Below are positions 24,398-28,329 of a DNA stretch of 28,329 nucleotides, piece by piece. The DNA comes from an uncultured Oscillospiraceae bacterium (GTDB taxonomy: Bacteria; Bacillota; Clostridia; Oscillospirales; Acutalibacteraceae). Where the stretch lies: NCBI GenBank assembly GCA_900544515.1, contig UQVI01000005.1:1-28329 (forward strand), in the 5' to 3' direction. The position numbers and the translations under genes are program-made. Within the stretch, counting starts at the first letter, position 1. Each line of letters begins with the position of its first letter. The notes under the pieces are model-generated. The model saw nothing but the letters and a program-made list of their open reading frames with translations, had not been told where the DNA came from and ran no database searches.

Positions 24398-24450
24398 GCA
24401 AGCGAGATATATCCGAATAAGTTTTTTATGAACGGATTTATCTCACTTGC
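24398..24450. repeat. Long imperfect inverted repeat before the flippase gene
   Basis: GCAAGCGAGATATATCCG (24398-24415) pairs with CGGATTTATCTCACTTGC (24433-24450) at 16 of 18 positions around a 17-base loop. As a minus-strand RNA one of the two mismatches becomes a G-U pair. No T-run follows it on the plus strand, so it is not a plus-strand terminator. It takes up a third of the 155-base gap; the remainder holds the preceding terminator and no clear promoter. It could be an RNA structure in the flippase leader, a protein site or a small repeated element. Confidence 0.6.
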
Positions 24451-24485
24451 TAAGTTGGCGGTAGCCGAAATGATATGGTGATTTA

Positions 24486-26132
24486 TTGAAACAGAGTATT
24501 AAGCAAAGATATATTGCCTCAGCGCTTATTCTGCTGGCGGCAACTGTAATTGTTAAGATTATAAGTGCAGTTTACAAGATACCTTTAACGAATTATATCG
24601 GTGCAACCGGACGAGGCTATTTTACTGTAGCTTATAATTTATGTATGCCTATTCATGCACTTACAATGGGTGCTTTTCCGCTTGCCCTCACAAGGCTTGT
24701 AAGCAGCTATGAGGCGAAAGGTGACAGATTAAGAATTGCAGCACTCAGAAAGGCGTCAAAAAAGTTGTTTCTTATAGTAGGTATCATCGGTATGGCAGTG
24801 ATGCTTATTATGGCAAAGCCGTATGCGGATTTCATATCCTCTTCACCTAAGAGCATTTATACAATTCTTGCATTGACACCGTCGGTGTTTTTCAGCTGTC
24901 TGTGCGCCTGTCACAGAGCCTTTTCGGAAGGTTTTCTTGATATGAAAGCTACTGCATACAGTCAGCTGATTGAAGCACTTTTCAAAATGATATTCGGTCT
25001 GCTCTTTGCTCGTCTTTCAATGAGCTGGCTCTTCGGAGGTTATATTGAAAATTCAATGGTGCTGGGTGTAGCTGTGAATAGTGAAGAGCAGGCCTTGTCC
25101 GTAATTTATCCGATAACCGCAGCTTGTGCTATGCTTGGTGTAACGCTCGGAAGTATTGCAAGCTATGTCTTTGCCGGAATATATACAAATATAAAATATA
25201 AATTTTCTTATAAAGAGAGGATTGACAGTAAGGATGCCTATTCCGAACTTCTGATTTTCAGCGCGGGGCTTGTTGGTGCAACCGTCGTGCAGAGTCTTGC
25301 GAATTTTGCGGATTCATCATCCATACAGTATTGCCTTACGCTTTGCGATGCCGATGCTTTATCTGCACAGTATATGGCATCGGATAATGATATATATACA
25401 TATGTGCTGGGGATATTTGCCGTTGCACTTGATTTCAGAAATCTGATACCTGCAATCGTTATGGCACTTGGTGTTACTGCCGTTCCTGCGGTAAGTACTG
25501 CCTATGAGGGGGGACAGGAGCGGTTTTCCTCTCTTTTAACAAGTATTTTCAAATATACAGTGATTATATCGGTGTGCGGCGGAATTATGATTGCTCTGTT
25601 TTATAATGATATTCTCACTTTGTTTTACAGTAAAAATAATGCAGATATAGTCTCCAATGCAGGCAGGCTGTTATTCGTTTTTGCAGTTTCCTCTCTTCCT
25701 TGTGCTGCAGCCTCTACTTCGGTTTACTGTACACAGGCACTGGGCTTTGCAAAGCAGACGATTATGCCCTTTGTCGTTTCAGCAGCAGTCAGAGTGGCAC
25801 TTAATTTTATTTTGATACCTGTTAATGAAATAAATATACTCGGCAGTGCTGTTTCAAATTTTGCAGGTTTTTTAATCATACTTATCTGGAATATGATTAC
25901 AATATACAAAAAGACAAATGCCAAATTCAATCTTTTTGAGATATATTTAAAGCCTTGTGCCTGTGCTGCTTTGTCATATTTTGTAACATCAGGTATAAGA
26001 CAGTCGATAAGTACATCTATATCCGGACTTGGTGTTTTTGTGCTGAGTATCATCATCTGTCTATTATCTTTTGGGATACTTCTCATTTTGATGAAAAGCA
26101 TTTCATTTAAAGAGCTAAAAACATTAAAATAA
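24486..26132 (+). CDS. yabM: SpoVB/YabM-type polysaccharide flippase (MATE/MOP superfamily)
   Basis: A 548-residue integral membrane protein with about 14 hydrophobic segments. It starts KQRYIASALILLAATVIVKI followed by the typical YKIPLTNYIGATGRGYF of the SpoVB/YabM polysaccharide-transporter family. Relatives move lipid-linked sugar precursors across the membrane; SpoVB acts in spore cortex formation. The neighbours mazG, hup, rqcP, yabP and yabQ match the position of yabM in Bacillus, hence the symbol, though by sequence alone SpoVB and YabM cannot be separated here. The start is a TTG at 24486; an in-frame stop at 24471-24473 rules out anything much further upstream. The ribosome binding site is weak (GGTG, close spacing). 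Confidence 0.88.
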   Translation: MKQSIKQRYIASALILLAATVIVKIISAVYKIPLTNYIGATGRGYFTVAYNLCMPIHALTMGAFPLALTRLVSSYEAKGDRLRIAALRKASKKLFLIVGIIGMAVMLIMAKPYADFISSSPKSIYTILALTPSVFFSCLCACHRAFSEGFLDMKATAYSQLIEALFKMIFGLLFARLSMSWLFGGYIENSMVLGVAVNSEEQALSVIYPITAACAMLGVTLGSIASYVFAGIYTNIKYKFSYKERIDSKDAYSELLIFSAGLVGATVVQSLANFADSSSIQYCLTLCDADALSAQYMASDNDIYTYVLGIFAVALDFRNLIPAIVMALGVTAVPAVSTAYEGGQERFSSLLTSIFKYTVIISVCGGIMIALFYNDILTLFYSKNNADIVSNAGRLLFVFAVSSLPCAAASTSVYCTQALGFAKQTIMPFVVSAAVRVALNFILIPVNEINILGSAVSNFAGFLIILIWNMITIYKKTNAKFNLFEIYLKPCACAALSYFVTSGIRQSISTSISGLGVFVLSIIICLLSFGILLILMKSISFKELKTLK

Positions 26133-26154
26133 TGTAAAATTTATGCATAACTAC

Positions 26155-26183
26155 TTGAAATTTCCGCTTGTTTATTGTATTAT
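26155..26183 (+). promoter_or_regulatory. Candidate sigma-A promoter for mazG-hup
   Basis: TTGAAA (26155-26160) and TATTAT (26178-26183) each match the consensus at five of six positions and are 17 bases apart. They lie in the gap between the flippase and mazG, giving a predicted leader of about 30 bases. mazG and hup can therefore be made independently of the flippase. Confidence 0.75.
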
Positions 26184-26219
26184 TCATAATAGACAAGTTA
26201 ATCAAAGGTGCGTGGTTTT

Positions 26220-27029
26220 GTGGCGATTGAATTTGAACAGAAGGATAAGTATAATATTGAAGATTTAATTTCAATAGTCGCTTTACTCAGAACACCTGAC
26301 GGCTGTGCTTGGGACAGAGCACAGACTCATTTTTCAATAAAGAAAAATTTTATTGAGGAAACTTATGAAGTTATTGAGGCCATTAATAAAGAAAACGTAG
26401 AGGGTCTCAAGGAAGAGCTTGGCGATGTTCTTCTTCAGGTTGCACTTCATTGTGAAATGGAGAGAGAACAGAAGCATTTTGATTTTGATGATGTCTGCAA
26501 TGATATTTGTCAAAAGCTGATTATCCGTCATCCGCACGTATTCGGCAGTGTTAAGGCAGATAATGTTGATGAGGCTCTTTCAAGCTGGGATGCAGTTAAG
26601 CTTAAGACTAAGGGTATGAAAAAGCAGAGTCAGTCCATGTCGAGCATACCTGTTGAGCTGCCGGCACTTATGCGTGCGCAAAAGGTGCAGAGCAAAGCTT
26701 CAAAAGTCGGTTTTGACTGGCAGAACAGCGAAGGTGCATTCAGCAAGATTCGTGAGGAGATTAACGAGTTAACAGATGCCATAGCTCATGGCGGTTCATC
26801 TGATATTGAGGATGAGTTCGGAGATTTGCTTTTTTCCTGTGTTAATGTTTCAAGATTTATTGATGTTGACAGTGAAGAGGCTTTGACAAAAGCTACAGAC
26901 AAATTCATCAGGCGTTTTACTGTTGTGGAACAGCTTGCTGAGGAAAAGGGCATATCCATGAAGGATTCATCACTCGAACAGCTTGATTTGTTGTGGGAAG
27001 AGGCAAAGAAAATATTAAAAGCTGATTAA
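26220..27029 (+). CDS. mazG: Nucleoside triphosphate pyrophosphohydrolase MazG
   Basis: Hydrolyses nucleoside triphosphates to monophosphates, cleaning the nucleotide pool. Two MazG domains are visible: the first with FIEETYEVIEAI and LKEELGDVLLQVALH, the second with KIREEINELTDAI and IEDEFGDLLFSCVN. At 269 residues it matches the stand-alone two-domain form; the Bacillus YabN counterpart has an extra N-terminal methylase-like domain that is absent here. I chose the GTG at 26220, nine bases after AAAGGTG; a GTG at 26208 lies within that ribosome binding site. It sits at the yabN position of the yab cluster. Confidence 0.95.
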   Translation: MAIEFEQKDKYNIEDLISIVALLRTPDGCAWDRAQTHFSIKKNFIEETYEVIEAINKENVEGLKEELGDVLLQVALHCEMEREQKHFDFDDVCNDICQKLIIRHPHVFGSVKADNVDEALSSWDAVKLKTKGMKKQSQSMSSIPVELPALMRAQKVQSKASKVGFDWQNSEGAFSKIREEINELTDAIAHGGSSDIEDEFGDLLFSCVNVSRFIDVDSEEALTKATDKFIRRFTVVEQLAEEKGISMKDSSLEQLDLLWEEAKKILKAD

Positions 27030-27052
27030 TCAGCAAAACGGAGGAATTTCAA

Positions 27053-27325
27053 ATGAATAAAACAGAACTCGTAGCAGCAGTTGCTGCTAAGGCAGAACTT
27101 TCAAAGAAGGATGCAGAGGCTGCTGTATCAGCAGTTTTAGATTCAGTTAAGGATGCACTTGCTGACGGTGATAAGGTTTCAATCGTTGGTTTCGGTACAT
27201 TTGCTGTTAAGACTCGTGCAGCTCGCGAGGGTATCAATCCTCTTACAAAGGCTCCTATGTCAATTCCTGAGACAAAGGTTCCTACATTCAAGGCTGGTTC
27301 AGCTCTTAAGGATGCTGTAAAATAA
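27053..27325 (+). CDS. hup: HU-family DNA-binding protein
   Basis: Small basic dimer that bends and compacts DNA in the nucleoid. The 90-residue product has the full HU fold, with the SIVGFGTFAVKTRAAREG core, NPLT and the conserved proline at the arm tip, and VPTFKAGSALKDAVK at the C terminus. In the arm, isoleucine stands where HU usually has lysine or arginine (G-R/K-N-P becomes GINP), which may weaken DNA contact slightly. GGAGG precedes the ATG. It lies between mazG and rqcP, an arrangement common in Clostridia, and ends with its own terminator. Confidence 0.97.
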   Translation: MNKTELVAAVAAKAELSKKDAEAAVSAVLDSVKDALADGDKVSIVGFGTFAVKTRAAREGINPLTKAPMSIPETKVPTFKAGSALKDAVK

Positions 27326-27339
27326 GTTTTGATATTCAA

Positions 27340-27372
27340 AAGGGCATCACATCGTGGTGCTCTTAATTTTTT
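27340..27372 (+). terminator. Intrinsic terminator after hup
   Basis: AGGGCATCAC (27341-27350) pairs with GTGGTGCTCT (27354-27363) with two G-U pairs, extended by A27340-T27364. Six T follow at 27367-27372. It lies 15 bases after the hup stop and only 16 bases before the rqcP ATG, so rqcP must depend on read-through or on a promoter I cannot see. Confidence 0.85.
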
Positions 27373-27388
27373 AGATTTGGTGTTTCAT

Positions 27389-27628
27389 ATGAGATTAGAT
27401 AAATATTTAAAGGTTTCCAGAATTATTAAAAGACGAACAATTGCCAATGAAGCCTGTGATGCCGGTAAGGTTGAGGTGAACGGCAAAATTGCCAGAGCAT
27501 CCTATGATGTAAAGGTCGGCGATGAAATAAAAATATCTTTGGGTACAAACGTAAAAACCTACAAAGTTCTGCTTGTAACAGAGCACGCATTAAAAGAAGA
27601 TGCCCTAAAAATGTACGAGCAGATATAG
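27389..27628 (+). CDS. rqcP: S4-domain ribosome quality-control factor RqcP (YabO)
   Basis: Small RNA-binding protein that binds stalled 50S subunits and helps RqcH add alanine tails. The 79-residue product is essentially one S4 domain: MRLDKYLKVSRIIKRRTIANE, then GKVEVNGKIARASYDVKVGDEI. The Bacillus YabO is of similar size and in the same position, between yabN and yabP. I chose the ATG at 27389; a longer frame beginning at 27329 would translate through the hup terminator and add 20 residues not expected for the family. The ribosome binding site is weak (GGTG at 27379-27382). Confidence 0.92.
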   Translation: MRLDKYLKVSRIIKRRTIANEACDAGKVEVNGKIARASYDVKVGDEIKISLGTNVKTYKVLLVTEHALKEDALKMYEQI

Positions 27629-27660
27629 TTTGTATGTTTAAATTTGAATAACTACCAAAA

Positions 27661-27691
27661 CACCTGCATAGTATTAAGCAGGTGATTTTTT
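27661..27691 (+). terminator. Terminator-like hairpin that includes the yabP ribosome binding site
   Basis: CACCTGC (27661-27667) pairs perfectly with GCAGGTG (27678-27684) across a 10-base loop, followed by A and six T (27686-27691). The T-run touches the yabP ATG at 27692. The 3' arm contains AGGTG, the only ribosome binding site for yabP, so the folded hairpin would either stop transcripts from rqcP or hide the yabP start. Confidence 0.75.
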
Positions 27692-27958
27692 ATGGATAAG
27701 GAAACACAGCATACTATAACCCTCACCAACAGGGCAAATCTTTCTGTTACCGGAATCAATGATGTGGATGCTTTCAATGAGCAGGAAATTGTTGCCGTGT
27801 GCGATACCGGTGAGCTTGTTATAAAGGGGGAGCTGCTTCATATTGAAGAGCTCAGCATTGAAACAGGATTACTGACTGTCAGCGGTAAGATATCATCCCT
27901 TTCATACAGCGAAAAATTTACACAGACATCTGTACTGAAAAGGCTTTTTGGTGGGTGA
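27692..27958 (+). CDS. yabP: Sporulation protein YabP
   Basis: YabP is needed for spore formation in Bacillus, in the mother cell, where it works with the membrane protein YabQ in cortex assembly. The 88-residue product begins with QHTITLTNRANLSVTGINDVDAFNEQ (read in part), the typical opening of the family, followed by short beta strands including GELVIKGELLHIEELSIETG. There is no membrane segment. Its ATG abuts a T-run, and its ribosome binding site lies in the hairpin described above. It overlaps yabQ by eight bases. Presence of the pair indicates an endospore-forming lineage, though not that the strain still sporulates. Confidence 0.92.
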   Translation: MDKETQHTITLTNRANLSVTGINDVDAFNEQEIVAVCDTGELVIKGELLHIEELSIETGLLTVSGKISSLSYSEKFTQTSVLKRLFGG

Positions 27959-28293
27959 AGCACTGTTTTATGCTGTGTTGCTTGGTGCTGCCTTAGGCTT
28001 TGTTTTTGATTTTTTTCGTCTGCCCAGACTGATACTGAATGATAAATTTTTTTTCGACTTTCTCTTCTGGATAATCAGTGCAATAGCAGTATTCTGCTAT
28101 TATCTTATATTCAACAGCGGTGCAATCCGAATGCTGAATTTGTTTTTCATTATCATCGGCTTTCTGCTTTATACCTTTACATTGGGATATGTCACAAAAT
28201 CTATTGAAATCAGGCTGTCAAAAAAGATTAAAATTCAGTTAAAAAATGTTACAAAAAGTTTTAAAAAAGTGTTGCATTCAATATATAATATAT
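27951..28293 (+). CDS. yabQ: Sporulation membrane protein YabQ, 3' truncated by the adapter
   Basis: Partial gene: 114 codons of native sequence, with the 3' end lost. The product has three hydrophobic segments (about residues 4-22, 34-54 and 62-80) and the early FVFDFFRLPR motif seen in YabQ, a spore-cortex membrane protein. The start is GTG at 27951 (or TTG at 27948), with AAAAGG at 27938-27943, overlapping yabP by eight bases as is usual for this pair. If the frame is read on, the adapter adds the false tail SVSYTHLRAHET; those residues are not part of the protein. divIC would be expected next. Confidence 0.88.
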
Positions 28294-28329
28294 CTGTCTC
28301 TTATACACATCTCCGAGCCCACGAGACTA
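28294..28329. other. Nextera (Tn5) sequencing adapter, 3' end
   Basis: Not biological. The Tn5 mosaic end CTGTCTCTTATACACATCT is at 28294-28312, followed by the rest of the read-2 adapter in reverse complement. It mirrors the block at 1-37. Confidence 0.97.

Noticed and set aside
27021..27034. 14-bp perfect palindrome GCTGATTAATCAGC over the mazG stop
   Set aside because: There is no loop, no T-run and it overlaps coding sequence; it is short enough to be chance.
27329..27388. Longer N terminus for the S4 protein
   Set aside because: It would be translated through the hup terminator hairpin and T-run, and the conserved domain starts at the ATG at 27389.
38..28293. CRISPR array, prophage, toxin-antitoxin or defence system
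   Set aside because: No spaced repeats, phage genes or known defence motifs were found; the region is core chromosome.
1..28329. Terminal inverted repeats suggesting a 28-kb transposon
   Set aside because: The repeats are the Tn5 mosaic end plus Nextera read-2 adapter used in library preparation, and the content is core chromosome with no transposase.

Overview
This window is a 28.3 kb piece of a spore-forming Firmicute chromosome, most likely a member of class Clostridia. A gut-type Oscillospirales/Ruminococcaceae lineage would fit, but the family is a guess from gene order and moderate GC. Evidence for the lineage: a PolC-type replicase, non-ATG starts behind strong AGGAGG-type ribosome binding sites, HemZ, and the sporulation-linked block flippase (yabM) - mazG (yabN) - hup - rqcP (yabO) - yabP - yabQ. 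Every recognised gene lies on the + strand. Both ends are Nextera/Tn5 sequencing adapter (1-37 and 28294-28329), so only 38-28293 is biological. The 36-bp terminal inverted repeat they form is not a transposon.

Layout. (1) 89-7088: pyrH, frr, uppS, an unrecognised 241-residue gene, cdsA, dxr, rseP and ispG. This is the classic UMP kinase / ribosome recycling / isoprenoid and phospholipid cluster. (2) 7088-10885: polC, overlapping ispG by one base. This PolC has no DnaQ-like 3'-5' exonuclease domain, while its PHP domain seems to keep a full set of nine metal ligands. (3) 10886-17058: a histidine operon behind a promoter that overlaps a near-symmetrical 22-bp operator. Its order is a hisZ-hisG gene fusion, hisD, a ComEC-like metallo-hydrolase, a DUF3006 protein, hisB, hisA, hisI and hisE. 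hisC, hisH and hisF are not here. (4) 17058-23805: recJ, relA, dtd, a glyoxalase-II-like hydrolase and hemZ. From hisB through the hydrolase the genes overlap by 1-8 bases with no visible terminator, so histidine synthesis may be co-transcribed with the (p)ppGpp enzyme; hemZ follows after 14 bases. (5) 23822-24391: a monocistronic unit with its own promoter, a small palindrome in the spacer, an unrecognised coiled-coil protein and a strong terminator. (6) 24398-28293: an imperfect long hairpin, the flippase, then a promoter for mazG-hup, a terminator, rqcP, another terminator-like hairpin that contains the yabP ribosome binding site, yabP, and yabQ cut off by the adapter.

Most genes are housekeeping. 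The points most worth checking are the exonuclease-less PolC with an intact PHP site, the HisZ-HisG fusion, the his operator, the hydrolase/DUF3006 pair inside the his operon, and the hairpin over the yabP start. No CRISPR array, rRNA, tRNA, insertion sequence or prophage gene was seen. All functional calls come from reading motifs and gene order; no database search was run.
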